Below are positions 52,870 through 61,866 of a DNA stretch of 64,000 nt, in pieces. A program made the translations under genes and the position numbers. Positions within the stretch are counted from its first letter, which is position 1. The number at the start of each line of letters is the position of its first letter. Source of the DNA: Azonexus sp. R2A61 (GTDB lineage: Bacteria > Pseudomonadota > Gammaproteobacteria > Burkholderiales > Rhodocyclaceae); NCBI RefSeq assembly GCF_021401135.1, contig NZ_JACBFO010000003.1, positions 310,001-374,000 on the forward strand, in the 5' to 3' direction. The notes beneath the pieces were generated by a model. The model saw only the letters and a program-made list of their open reading frames with translations. It ran no database searches and had not been told where the DNA came from.

Positions 52870-53472
52870 ATGCCCAAGCCCGTCACCCTGCGCAACCTGA
52901 GCGGATTGCCCGCCGAACCGCCTTCTCTGGCGGAGTCGGCTCTGGTTCTGATCGATTGCCAGAATACCTACCGCGAAGGGGTCATGGCGCTGAGCGGTGT
53001 GGAAGCCGCACTCGATGAAGCCGCCAGTGTGCTGGCCCGCGCCCGCCGGCTCGGCGTACCCGTGATCCACATCCAGCACGATGCCGGTCAAGGTACGCCG
53101 TACGACATCAGCGCGCCGGTCGGCGCGATTGCCGACAAGGTGGCCCCGATCGCCGGCGAATCGGTGATCGTCAAGCATTACCCGAATTCCTTCGTCGGTA
53201 CCGATCTCGAGCAGCAGTTGAAGGCGACCGGCCGCAAGCATGTCGTGTTCGTCGGATTCATGACTCACATGTGCGTCAATTCGACGACGCGTGGCGCCTT
53301 CAATCTCGGTTTTGCACCGACGGTTGTCGCTAGTGCCACGGCCACCCGCAATCTGGCCGATCCGCAGGGCAATATCGTTCCGGCAGCCGTACTCCAGGCC
53401 GCCAGCCTGGCTGCACTGGGCGACCTGTTTGCGGTTGTCGTGCCGGATGCCGCCGCACTGCCCGACGCCTGA
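52870..53472 (+). CDS. Isochorismatase-family cysteine hydrolase
   Basis: A 200-aa hydrolase with the catalytic triad Asp (LVLIDCQNTY), Lys (VIVKHYPNSF) and Cys (THMCVNSTTRG). The family includes nicotinamidases and N-carbamoylsarcosine amidases; the substrate cannot be told from sequence. AAAGGAGA precedes ATG 52870. Probably controlled by the divergent LysR protein. Confidence 0.9.
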   Translation: MPKPVTLRNLSGLPAEPPSLAESALVLIDCQNTYREGVMALSGVEAALDEAASVLARARRLGVPVIHIQHDAGQGTPYDISAPVGAIADKVAPIAGESVIVKHYPNSFVGTDLEQQLKATGRKHVVFVGFMTHMCVNSTTRGAFNLGFAPTVVASATATRNLADPQGNIVPAAVLQAASLAALGDLFAVVVPDAAALPDA

Positions 53473-53633
53473 TCAGCCGGTCGGGCTTGACTTTCCGCCA
53501 CGAAGCATCCGCCGCTTTTCCGGCCGAGGCTTCGTGGCGGTCGAGCGGGATAGGACAGTGGAAGCAAAATGCCAGTCCGGGGCTTCCGCTGATTCCGGCG
53601 AATGCCTTGTTGGCTCTCGTTTGGCAAGAATGT

Positions 53634-53662
53634 TTGCCATTGGCAAGATTCTCCTGTATCGT
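53634..53662 (+). promoter_or_regulatory. Promoter of the cold shock gene with long leader
   Basis: TTGCCA (53634-53639), 17-bp spacer, TATCGT (53657-53662). The ATG of the cold shock gene is at 53812, so the leader would be about 140 nt, a length typical of cspA-type thermosensing leaders. The gap 53473-53811 holds no gene; a GGGGCTCCGCCCC hairpin-like segment lies near 53770. Confidence 0.55.
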
Positions 53663-53811
53663 GCGCGTCAGCGAATTTAAGTAGTGTCGTTGTTTAGTCG
53701 GTTTAGTACCCGTAGTTCTACGGCGCCTTTCCCTTCATTCGTACCTCGCCGTCTTGATTCGCCCCTTCCCCGGGGCTCCGCCCCGTTAAACACATTACGG
53801 AGATTCAAGAC

Positions 53812-54015
53812 ATGGCTACTGGCATCGTCAAATGGTTCAATGATTCCAAGGGTTTCGGCTTCATCACCCCGGACGGTGGTGGCGAAGACCTGTTCGCTCA
53901 CTTCTCGGCAATTCAATCCAAGGGCTTCCGCACGCTGGCCGAAGGCCAACGCGTTTCGTTCGACGTGACGACCGGCCCGAAGGGCAAGCAAGCCAGCAAC
54001 ATCCAGGTGGCCTAA
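53812..54015 (+). CDS. Cold shock protein, CspA family
   Basis: A 67-aa single cold-shock domain with both RNA-binding motifs: KGFGFITP (RNP1) and DLFAHFSAI (RNP2). It acts as an RNA chaperone at low temperature or growth transition. ATACGGAGA-like ribosome site upstream of ATG 53812. It is followed by a GC-rich hairpin terminator and infA. Confidence 0.95.
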   Translation: MATGIVKWFNDSKGFGFITPDGGGEDLFAHFSAIQSKGFRTLAEGQRVSFDVTTGPKGKQASNIQVA

Positions 54016-54054
54016 GCCACCCCGCAAGCCGGGCCTGCGGCCCGGATGCCTATC

Positions 54055-54081
54055 ACCGGGGGCGGTCCCGTCCCCGGTTTT
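54055..54081 (+). terminator. Terminator between cold shock gene and infA
   Basis: ACCGGGG (54055-54061), loop GCGGTCCCGT, CCCCGGT (54072-54078), then TTT. A second stem, CCGGGC/GCCCGG, lies just before it (54028-54045). Confidence 0.65.
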
Positions 54082-54101
54082 CATCCTTCACTGGAGCCAA
54101 T

Positions 54102-54356
54102 ATGGCTAAAGAAGAATTGCTGGAAATGCAAGGCGTTGTCGCGGAAGTGCTTCCCGACTCCCGTTTTCTGGTCGAACTGGAAAATGGACATTCGCTGATT
54201 GCCTATACGGCAGGCAAGATGCGCAAGCATCACATCCGCATCATCGCCGGCGATAAGGTTACTCTGGAACTGTCACCCTACGATCTTTCCAAGGGACGCA
54301 TCACGTTCCGTCAGATCGAGGGGCGTACGCCTCCGACGCCGCGAACCAGGCGTTGA
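54102..54356 (+). CDS. infA: Translation initiation factor IF-1
   Basis: An 84-aa S1/OB-fold protein: [44 protein letters not shown], and [18 protein letters not shown] are the IF-1 signatures. The C-terminus [11 protein letters not shown] is longer than the 72-residue E. coli protein. Betaproteobacteria often carry a second IF-1 of this kind next to a cold shock gene; whether another copy exists is outside the window. Confidence 0.93.
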   Translation: MAKEELLEMQGVVAEVLPDSRFLVELENGHSLIAYTAGKMRKHHIRIIAGDKVTLELSPYDLSKGRITFRQIEGRTPPTPRTRR

Positions 54357-54385
54357 GCCTGGACGGGTGGTATTTGAAAGACTGA

Positions 54386-54571
54386 ATGAATCTGGAACAA
54401 CAACGGGCAGCAGCCCGAAAACTCTGCAGTAAATTGGACATCACTGTCCTGCCTTATGGAAATGCCTGGTGGTTGCTCGGTGAGCGCGTCAATCAGGTGA
54501 TCGGCGAAATCGCCGGCCTTTCCGAATCCTGTCTGACGCAAATGCGGCGCCCCTGTTTCACCCGCGCCTGA
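54386..54571 (+). CDS. Hypothetical 61-aa protein
   Basis: MNLEQQRAAARKLCSKLDITVLPYGNAWWLLG at its start, with no family I recognise. It begins 29 bp after infA, in the same direction, with only a weak AAAG-type ribosome site. The composition is protein-like (helix then beta-like LPYGNAWWLLGE). It could be cotranscribed with infA. Modest confidence. Confidence 0.5.
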   Translation: MNLEQQRAAARKLCSKLDITVLPYGNAWWLLGERVNQVIGEIAGLSESCLTQMRRPCFTRA

Positions 54572-54628
54572 CGCCGCTTGCGGGCCGGCTGGCCGTTTGT
54601 CGGCCGCGGCCCTGTCCATCGCAAGTCC

Positions 54629-54841
54629 TCAGACTTCGTCGTCGGCACGTACCCGGCAACGGCCGACCGGGCTCAGGCTCGACAGCTTGCCGTAGGGCGC
54701 GGTTTCCCGGGCAATCCGGCGTGCATCGCGGGCCGGGATCGGTGCTCCGCGATGAATGTGGATGGATACCTCGCTGCCGGCCTTGGCGGCAATTCTGGCC
54801 AGCCAGTGGTTGCAGAATATTTCTTCGCGATCAGGTGTCAT
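54629..54841 (-). CDS. Hypothetical 70-aa protein
   Basis: Starts MTPDREEIFCNHWLARIAAKAG; ends RCRVRADDEV. ATG 54841 has CGGAGA upstream. The frame is open to 55165, but that part crosses the bestrophin gene. No family recognised. The downstream part is basic and alternates charged and small residues. Convergent with the preceding hypothetical gene. Confidence 0.5.
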   Translation of the reverse strand: MTPDREEIFCNHWLARIAAKAGSEVSIHIHRGAPIPARDARRIARETAPYGKLSSLSPVGRCRVRADDEV

Positions 54842-54974
54842 GGTGGTCTCCGTGGACTGATGAAGGATTGTTGCCGAGCCCGCGTTTTTTTTCTGTAGTG
54901 TTGCGTAACCGCGCGTAACCTTATCGCTTCGCCGCTCGGCAGGGCGAGTAGAATCCCCCGCTTTTTCGTGCCCG

Positions 54975-54992
54975 GCTGCGGTCGACCGCAGC
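54975..54992. repeat. 18-bp palindrome with A-tract/GGCG arm
   Basis: GCTGCGGTCGACCGCAGC, identical to 31847-31864. Minus-strand AAAAATGGCG (55006-54997) lies 10 bp from the GTCGACCGCAG half, the same arrangement as at 15484 and 38421. It is 30 bp before the bestrophin start. Confidence 0.8.
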
Positions 54993-55021
54993 AACGCGCC
55001 ATTTTTGCCGAGGTTTTCGCC

Positions 55022-55948
55022 ATGATTGTTCGTCCGCGTCTGCACTGGTTTCGCCTGCTTTTCGTTTGGCGCGGTTCGGTGCTGCCGCAGATTGTCGGCC
55101 GACTGGTCGTCATCTTTATCGTATCGGTCGTCAGCGTTGCGCTCAGCGGTTGGTGGTTGCAACATTTTCCGCAGTCGGCACTGAGTATTCCGCCATTCAC
55201 GCTGATGGGCATTGCGCTGGCGATTTTTCTAGGTTTCCGGAATTCCGTCAGTTACGAACGTTTCTGGGAAGCACGCAAGCAGTGGGGCAGCCTGCTGATC
55301 GTTGCCCGCAATCTGATCAACAAACTTGGCGTCTGCCAGCCCGAATCTTCGGTTGCCGGGCTGCGCGAGCAGGCGGCGAGACGGGTGACTGCTTTTGCCT
55401 ATGCCCTGAAGCACCAGTTGCGGGGTACCGATCCGTCGGACGATCTGCGCTTGCGCTTGTCTTCCGAGTGTCTGGCGACGATCGACGGCAAGCTGTTCCC
55501 GGCGCAGATCATCCTGCAATCCATCAGTGAGCAGGTGGGCATGCTGCGCCACGACGGTCGCCTTTCCGAGATGGCCTGGCTTGCTTTGGCGCGCGACATC
55601 GATCGGCTTGGAGAAGTGGCGGGGGCCAGTGAACGTATTGCCAGTACGCCGATTCCCTACACCTATCGCGTGCTGATGAACCGTACCGTCGTCATCTACT
55701 GCCTGTTGCTACCGATCGGCCTGACGACGACGCTGGGTTGGCTGACGCCGCTGATTGCCACTTTTGTGGCTTATTCCTTCTTGGCGCTGGAGACTGTCGG
55801 CGAGCAACTGGAGGATCCTTTCGGGATCGAGGCCAATGATCTGGCACTGGACGCCTTGTGCCACACCATCGAGAGTGCGGCCTGCGAACTGGCCGGTGTC
55901 GCGCCGCTGGGGCAGGCGCCGCGGGTCGAGGACTTCGTCCTGACCTGA
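55022..55948 (+). CDS. Bestrophin family membrane protein
   Basis: A 308-aa protein with the bestrophin signature GFRNSVSYERFWEARKQWG after the second helix and paired helices near VVIYCLLLPIGLTTTLGWLTPLIATFVAYSFLALETVGEQLEDPFG. Bacterial bestrophins form pentameric ion channels, usually for cations. ATG 55022 lies in a region with a weak ribosome site; the frame opens at 54968 inside the palindrome. Confidence 0.9.
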   Translation: MIVRPRLHWFRLLFVWRGSVLPQIVGRLVVIFIVSVVSVALSGWWLQHFPQSALSIPPFTLMGIALAIFLGFRNSVSYERFWEARKQWGSLLIVARNLINKLGVCQPESSVAGLREQAARRVTAFAYALKHQLRGTDPSDDLRLRLSSECLATIDGKLFPAQIILQSISEQVGMLRHDGRLSEMAWLALARDIDRLGEVAGASERIASTPIPYTYRVLMNRTVVIYCLLLPIGLTTTLGWLTPLIATFVAYSFLALETVGEQLEDPFGIEANDLALDALCHTIESAACELAGVAPLGQAPRVEDFVLT

Positions 55949-55950
55949 AA

Positions 55951-56928
55951 TCAGCTGGCCAGCAGGACTTCCTTGAGAAAGTTCTCGACCGGCATCCTGA
56001 AACCGGCGGCGCCGGGGTGTCCGCCGCCGCCGTAATGGCTGGCGATCCGGCCGGCGTCGATCCCGGGCAGCGAGCGCAGCGATGCTCGCACGATGCCTTG
56101 TGGTGCCAGGTGCCAGATCAAGGCGATGCCACCGGCCCGTAATGCCAGCTGATGACCGAGTTCCGAAGCAAACAGTGCATTGGCGTTGATGGCCAGGGCA
56201 TCAACGCGCAGCCAGTGGGTCTCGCCGTCGCAGATGGTGCCCTGGCCGTGGCGCAAGGCCTGCAGCGGATCGATCGGATTGCCGCGCAATTGGGCCGGAA
56301 TCACGTTGGGGCTGAGTGCCAGTCGTTTGATTTCTGCTTGCAGGAAATCCTCGATGGCCTGGCCGCGTTGCAAAAAGCCGGGGTAGGCCGGGCTTGCCGG
56401 GGTGTGCAGGTGGTCAGCCAGTTGGTTCCAGTGCTCGAAAGCGAATGGCTCCAGATGCAAGGCCCGGCAGAAGGGGCGGGTGTCGGGCAGGGCGAAGCGC
56501 CACAGGTCGATGTCCTCGACGTGGCGCAGCAGTAGCGGTATCGGCTGGTCAGGATGAAAATGTCGCCAGGCCAGGGTGGCACCCGATTGATCGAGATTGA
56601 AGACGACGCGCAGGCCGAGCGCTTCGTTCACATGAATTTCCCCGTCGTCGCCAAGATTCTGCAGGTGCTCGACCCACGGACTGCGGGCCGTGGCATGGTG
56701 ATCGAGCTGGGTCGTGGAGCGGGCCTGTCGGGCAATCGCCTCGAGCGATGTCGGCGGAAAGGCGAAGTCGAGTATGTAGACGTCCTGGTCGGCGACGTCT
56801 TCTTCTCGCCAATCGTCGCCATGATGCAGTGGCCGGTAGCGTGCCGCATCGCCGAAACGCCGCCAGGCGGCCCAGGCGGCACCGAAGCCGTCGAGACAGT
56901 CGGCGTGGAAGTAAATGGTGGCGGACAT
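55951..56928 (-). CDS. DHH-family phosphoesterase
   Basis: A 325-aa protein with motif HADCLDGFGAAW near the start, DHH in QLDHHATARSPW, and the C-terminal DHHA1 motif GGGGHPGAAGFRM. The family includes nanoRNases, cyclic-dinucleotide phosphodiesterases and RecJ; the substrate is unknown. Start MSATIYFHAD at 56928 is chosen over the open frame to 57024, which crosses slyX. Convergent with bestrophin, 2 bp apart. Confidence 0.85.
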   Translation of the reverse strand: MSATIYFHADCLDGFGAAWAAWRRFGDAARYRPLHHGDDWREEDVADQDVYILDFAFPPTSLEAIARQARSTTQLDHHATARSPWVEHLQNLGDDGEIHVNEALGLRVVFNLDQSGATLAWRHFHPDQPIPLLLRHVEDIDLWRFALPDTRPFCRALHLEPFAFEHWNQLADHLHTPASPAYPGFLQRGQAIEDFLQAEIKRLALSPNVIPAQLRGNPIDPLQALRHGQGTICDGETHWLRVDALAINANALFASELGHQLALRAGGIALIWHLAPQGIVRASLRSLPGIDAGRIASHYGGGGHPGAAGFRMPVENFLKEVLLAS

Positions 56929-56929
56929 C

Positions 56930-57130
56930 TCAGTAATGCGGTGGAATTTCGTCGCGCAGGCTGCGCTGTTCCTGTGGCATGGCATTTTCCATCTGGTCGC
57001 GCAGTTTGCGCAATTCGCTGGCAAGTAGCTCGATCTGGCGCTGTTGCTGATAGATCAGCTTGTTTAGTTCCTCAATCTGGTCCTCGCTGAAGCTGATCTT
57101 GATTTCCAGCTCGGTCAGGCGTTCTTCCAT
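56930..57130 (-). CDS. slyX: SlyX family protein
   Basis: A 66-aa coiled-coil protein: EERLTELEIKISFSEDQIEELNKLIYQQQRQIELL and the C-terminal DEIPPHY matching the SlyX ending PPHY. The role is uncertain. The start is overlapped by a possible small membrane-protein gene. It ends 1 bp before the DHH gene start. Confidence 0.9.
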   Translation of the reverse strand: MEERLTELEIKISFSEDQIEELNKLIYQQQRQIELLASELRKLRDQMENAMPQEQRSLRDEIPPHY

Positions 57131-57269
57131 GGTTGGCTTTCGTGTTTTCGGAGGGGGAATTGTCGGTTTTTCGTCGCCGTCGCGCTACCCGCTTTTCGTA
57201 GAGCAGGGGCAGGGTGGCGCCGATCAGCGTCAGGGCGCAAAGTAGGAAAACAAGCCATCCGGCGTTCAT
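57072..57269 (-). CDS. Possible small single-helix membrane protein overlapping slyX
   Basis: A 65-aa frame: MNAGWLVFLLCALTLIGATLP forms a good membrane helix, followed by a basic YEKRVARRRRK stretch as in an inside-positive anchor. Its last 20 codons overlap slyX in another frame. The ribosome site is weak. No family recognised; a real gene or a chance frame. Confidence 0.4.
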   Translation of the reverse strand: MNAGWLVFLLCALTLIGATLPLLYEKRVARRRRKTDNSPSENTKANHGRTPDRAGNQDQLQRGPD

Positions 57270-57327
57270 CTGCGGTCCACGGAGTTGAAATGCAAATTTC
57301 AGGGATGCAAAAATTTTAGCCAAAATG

Positions 57328-57355
57328 TTGACTTATTTCATGGGGCGTCTATAAT
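57328..57355 (+). promoter_or_regulatory. Sigma-70 promoter of tRNA-Val
   Basis: TTGACT (57328-57333), 16-bp spacer, TATAAT (57350-57355), then the tRNA 12 bp on. The spacer ends in GGGGCGTC, GC-rich before the -10 as seen in stable RNA promoters. Confidence 0.85.
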
Positions 57356-57367
57356 GCGCGCTTCTTC

Positions 57368-57444
57368 AGGCGGTTAGCTCAGTTGGTTAGAGCGCCACGT
57401 TGACATCGTGGAGGTCGTTGGTTCGATTCCAATACCGCCTACCA
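57368..57444 (+). tRNA. tRNA-Val (anticodon GAC)
   Basis: A 77-nt tRNA. Acceptor AGGCGGT (57368-57374) pairs with ACCGCCT (57434-57440), then ACCA encoded. The anticodon stem CCACG/CGTGG encloses TTGACAT with GAC. D-arm AGCTCAGTTGGTTAGAGC and T-arm GGTTCGATTCC are typical. Confidence 0.96.
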
Positions 57445-57527
57445 AATTCCTGACGGAGCCGTTTTGGTCACTTTCCGAACTTGCACTGCAGTTCAGAAAC
57501 TCTAATCGAGTCGGCTTTCGTTCATCC

Positions 57528-57560
57528 AAAAAAAGTGCGGCTCAGCCCGCACTTTTTTTT
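57528..57560 (+). terminator. Terminator between tRNA-Val and thrS
   Basis: AAAAAAA-GTGCGG (57528-57540), loop CTCAGC, CCGCAC-TTTTTTTT (57547-57560). The stem is extended by A-T pairs; it ends only 18 bp before the thrS start, so it might also influence thrS expression. Confidence 0.88.
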
Positions 57561-57578
57561 CGTCCAGAGAATCTTGTC

Positions 57579-59495
57579 ATGCCCGATATCAAACTTCCCG
57601 ATGGTTCCATTCGTTCCTTCGCGCAGCCGGTCACCATCGCCGAAGTGGCGGCCAGCATCGGTGCCGGCCTGGCGCGTGCGGCGCTGGCCGGCAAGGTTAA
57701 TGGCAAGCTGGTCGATACCTCGTACCTGATTGAAGAAAACATCGATCTGGCCATCGTCACCGATCGCGACGCCGATGGCTTGGAACTGATCCGCCACTCG
57801 ACGGCGCACCTCCTGGCCTACGCGGTCAAGGAACTGTTCCCGGAAGCTCAGGTGACCATCGGCCCGGTCGTCGAAAACGGCTTCTATTACGACTTCGCCT
57901 ACAAGCGCCCGTTTACGCCGGAAGATCTGGTTGCCATCGAAAAGCGCATGGCCGAACTGGCGAAAAAGGATATTCCGGTGACGCGCGAAGTCTGGAATCG
58001 CGACGACGCGGTCAATTTCTTCCTCGGTCAGGGCGAAAAGTACAAAGCCGAACTGATCGCCGCGATTCCCGCCGACCAGCAGGTTTCGCTGTACCGCGAA
58101 GGCGATTTCATCGACCTCTGCCGCGGTCCGCACGTACCGTCGACCGGCAAGCTCAAGGTGTTCAAGTTGATGAAGGTGGCTGGCGCCTACTGGCGTGGCG
58201 ACCATCGCAACGAACAGTTGCAGCGCATCTACGGTACCGCCTGGGCGAAGAAGGAAGACCTCGACGCCTACCTGCACATGCTGGAAGAAGCGGAAAAGCG
58301 CGACCACCGTCGCCTGGGCAAGCAGTTTGACCTGTTCCACATGCAGGACGAGGCGCCCGGCCTGGTTTTCTGGCACCCCAAGGGCTGGTCGGTGTGGCAG
58401 GAAGTCGAGCAGTACATGCGCAAGGTGTACCGCGACAACGGCTACCAGGAAGTCCGCTGCCCGCAGATTCTCGATCGCTCGCTATGGGAGAAGTCGGGGC
58501 ACTGGGATCACTACAAGGACAACATGTTCACCACCTCGTCGGAAAACCGTGATTACGCGGTCAAGCCGATGAACTGTCCGGGGCATGTCCAGGTGTTCAA
58601 TTCCGATCTGCGATCCTATCGCGAGCTGCCGCTGCGTTACGGCGAGTTCGGCTCCTGTCACCGCAATGAACCGACCGGTGCGCTGCATGGCTTGATGCGT
58701 GTGCGCGGTTTTGTTCAGGACGACGGTCACATCTTCTGTACCGAAGACCAGATCGAGTCCGAAGTGACGGCGTTCAACGCGCTGGTCAAGCAGGTTTATG
58801 CCGATTTCGGCTTCAACGACGTCGCCGTCAAGCTGGCGCTGCGCCCGGAAGGGCGGGTTGGTTCCGACGAAGTCTGGGATAAGGCCGAGGATGCGTTGCG
58901 TCAGGGCTTGCGTGCTTCCGGTCTGGAGTGGACCGAGCTGCCGGGCGAGGGGGCTTTCTATGGACCGAAAATCGAGTTCCATATCAAGGATGCGATCGGT
59001 CGCTCCTGGCAGTGCGGCACCATGCAGGTCGATTTCTCGATGCCGGGCCGGCTCGGTGCCGAATACGTAGCCGGCAACGACGAGCGCAAGGTGCCGGTGA
59101 TGCTGCACCGGGCCATCCTCGGTTCGCTGGAGCGCTTCATCGGTATCCTGATCGAGAACTTTGCGGGGGCTTTGCCGCTGTGGCTGGCGCCGGTTCAGGC
59201 GGTGGTGCTGAATATTTCGGAAAAACAGGCGGATTACGCTGCCGATGTTGCGCAAAAGCTTCACCAGGCAGGCTTCCGGGCCGAGGCGGATTTGCGTAAC
59301 GAGAAAATTACCTATAAAATTCGAGAACATAGCTTGAACCGGCTGCCTTATCAGCTTGTTGTAGGCGACAAGGAAAAGGCGGACGGACTGGTAGCCGTGC
59401 GTACACGCGGTGGTCAGGATCTCGGACAAATGACGGTCGAGGCACTGATCGAGCGACTCCAAGGGGAAGTCGCGGCGCGTAGTGGCACGGCTTAA
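57579..59495 (+). CDS. thrS: Threonine-tRNA ligase
   Basis: A 638-aa class II synthetase: TGS domain (1-60), editing/SAD domain with [16 protein letters not shown] and the CRGPHV zinc region, catalytic core with motif 2 ([22 protein letters not shown]) and motif 3, and a C-terminal anticodon-binding domain. Zinc-binding Cys is in MNCPGH. The open frame runs up through the tRNA to 57408; [10 protein letters not shown] at ATG 57579 matches the family. It leads the infC-rpmI-rplT-pheST block. Confidence 0.96.
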   Translation: MPDIKLPDGSIRSFAQPVTIAEVAASIGAGLARAALAGKVNGKLVDTSYLIEENIDLAIVTDRDADGLELIRHSTAHLLAYAVKELFPEAQVTIGPVVENGFYYDFAYKRPFTPEDLVAIEKRMAELAKKDIPVTREVWNRDDAVNFFLGQGEKYKAELIAAIPADQQVSLYREGDFIDLCRGPHVPSTGKLKVFKLMKVAGAYWRGDHRNEQLQRIYGTAWAKKEDLDAYLHMLEEAEKRDHRRLGKQFDLFHMQDEAPGLVFWHPKGWSVWQEVEQYMRKVYRDNGYQEVRCPQILDRSLWEKSGHWDHYKDNMFTTSSENRDYAVKPMNCPGHVQVFNSDLRSYRELPLRYGEFGSCHRNEPTGALHGLMRVRGFVQDDGHIFCTEDQIESEVTAFNALVKQVYADFGFNDVAVKLALRPEGRVGSDEVWDKAEDALRQGLRASGLEWTELPGEGAFYGPKIEFHIKDAIGRSWQCGTMQVDFSMPGRLGAEYVAGNDERKVPVMLHRAILGSLERFIGILIENFAGALPLWLAPVQAVVLNISEKQADYAADVAQKLHQAGFRAEADLRNEKITYKIREHSLNRLPYQLVVGDKEKADGLVAVRTRGGQDLGQMTVEALIERLQGEVAARSGTA

Positions 59496-59520
59496 TTATT
59501 GATATTTCGGGGGTTTTACC

Positions 59521-60048
59521 ATCGCTCAGAACAAGACCCATCGGTTGAACGATGAGATCACGGTGCCGGAGATTCGTCTCCAGGGCTTGGAAGGTGAACA
59601 GTTAGGTATCGTCAGCATTCGTGCCGCGCTGCAACTGGCGGAAGAAGCTGGCGTTGATCTGGTGGAAATTGCGCCGACGGCAAAGCCGCCGGTTTGCCGG
59701 ATCATGGACTACGGCAAGTTCAAATACCAGGAAGCCAAGCGGGCACATGAAGCGAAGCTGAAGCAGAAGCAGGTGCAGGTCAAGGAAGTCAAACTGCGCC
59801 CTGGTACCGACGAAAACGATTACCAGATCAAGCTCAGGAACATGACGCGCTTCCTGGAAGAGGGCGACAAGGTCAAGGTGACCCTGCGCTTCCGGGGACG
59901 CGAAATGGCGCACCAGGAATTCGGGATGCGCCAGTTGGAGCGGATCAAGGCGGACGTCGACGCGATTGGCGCGGTCGAACAGATGCCGAAGATGGAAGGG
60001 CGGCAGATGATCATGGTCATCGCGCCGGCCAAGAAGCCGAGCAAGTAA
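59521..60048 (+). CDS. infC: Translation initiation factor IF-3, ATC start codon
   Basis: A 175-aa IF-3 from a rare ATC start at 59521, giving the usual N-terminus (I/M)[24 protein letters not shown] lies 7 nt upstream. The nearest canonical-type start is TTG 59545, which would drop eight conserved residues. The rare start lets IF-3 repress its own translation, as with E. coli AUU. Motifs [19 protein letters not shown] and the C-terminal [20 protein letters not shown] are typical. 25 bp after thrS. Confidence 0.93.
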   Translation: MAQNKTHRLNDEITVPEIRLQGLEGEQLGIVSIRAALQLAEEAGVDLVEIAPTAKPPVCRIMDYGKFKYQEAKRAHEAKLKQKQVQVKEVKLRPGTDENDYQIKLRNMTRFLEEGDKVKVTLRFRGREMAHQEFGMRQLERIKADVDAIGAVEQMPKMEGRQMIMVIAPAKKPSK

Positions 60049-60152
60049 GTTGTAAGCAGTATCTGCGGTTCGCCGCAAGAAGAAGTGCTTTCAGGTAGTG
60101 CAAGCGTTCCCGCCGGGAGCCACCTGACGGCATGACATTAAGGAGCATTCAA

Positions 60153-60350
60153 ATGCCCAAGATGAAGACCAAGAGCAGCGCCAAAAAGCGCTTTTCGGTC
60201 CGCGCTGGTGGTTCCATCAAGCGTGGTCAAGCCTTCAAGCGTCACATCCTGACCAAGAAGACCACCAAGGTTAAGCGTCACCTCCGCGGTGCCGCAGCGG
60301 TGAACGAGCGTGATGTCGCATCCGTTCGCGCCATGATGCCCTACGCGTAA
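60153..60350 (+). CDS. rpmI: 50S ribosomal protein L35
   Basis: A 65-aa very basic protein, [20 protein letters not shown] through [23 protein letters not shown], a standard L35. AAGGAG precedes ATG 60153. The 104-bp gap after infC is where L20-mediated autoregulation would act in other bacteria; an ATCTGCGGTTCGCCGCA hairpin-like segment lies near 60062. Confidence 0.97.
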   Translation: MPKMKTKSSAKKRFSVRAGGSIKRGQAFKRHILTKKTTKVKRHLRGAAAVNERDVASVRAMMPYA

Positions 60351-60361
60351 GGAGATAGCAC

Positions 60362-60721
60362 ATGTCCCGAGTCAAACGTGGTGTAACCGCCCGCGCCCGT
60401 CACAAGAAGGTCCTGGCCCTGGCCAAGGGTTATCGCGGTCGTCGCAAGAACGTCTATCGTATCGCCAAGCAGGCGGTGATGAAGGCCGGTCAGTACCAGT
60501 ACCGTGACCGTCGTCAGCGCAAGCGTCAGTTCCGTTCCCTGTGGATCGCCCGTATCAATGCCGCCGCTCGTGAGCTGGGCATGAAGTACAGCACCTTCAT
60601 GAACGGTCTGAAGAAGGCCAACATCGAAGTCGACCGCAAGGTCCTGGCCGATCTGGCCGTCTTCGATCAGCCGGCGTTTGCCGCCCTGGCCGCCCAGGCC
60701 AAGGCCAAGCTCGGCGCCTGA
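60362..60721 (+). CDS. rplT: 50S ribosomal protein L20
   Basis: A 119-aa basic protein: [33 protein letters not shown] is the L20 signature. It assembles early on 23S rRNA and can repress the rpmI-rplT operon. 11 bp after rpmI, with AAGGAGA. Confidence 0.97.
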   Translation: MSRVKRGVTARARHKKVLALAKGYRGRRKNVYRIAKQAVMKAGQYQYRDRRQRKRQFRSLWIARINAAARELGMKYSTFMNGLKKANIEVDRKVLADLAVFDQPAFAALAAQAKAKLGA

Positions 60722-60736
60722 GCTTAAGCTCTTGAG

Positions 60737-60765
60737 AAAAAAGGAGGCGCAAGCCTCCTTTTTTG
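60737..60765 (+). terminator. Intrinsic terminator after rplT
   Basis: AAAAAAGGAGGC (60737-60748), loop GCAA, GCCTCCTTTTTT (60753-60764). It lies 34 bp before pheS, so pheST expression depends on readthrough, attenuation or a promoter not resolved here. No leader peptide rich in Phe is visible. Confidence 0.9.
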
Positions 60766-60792
60766 TTTGAATATCGTGCTTTACGTTGGTAG

Positions 60793-61845
<1,053 letters not shown>

Positions 61846-61866
61846 TCCCGCTTTCGAGACATCACC

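Noticed and set aside
53487..53684. 65-aa frame between the isochorismatase and cold shock genes
   Set aside because: It overlaps the probable cold shock promoter, has no ribosome site and no family resemblance.
57445..57578. T-box or threonine attenuator before thrS
   Set aside because: The hairpin is a normal terminator close to tRNA-Val; no T-box sequence, specifier loop or Thr-rich leader frame is visible.
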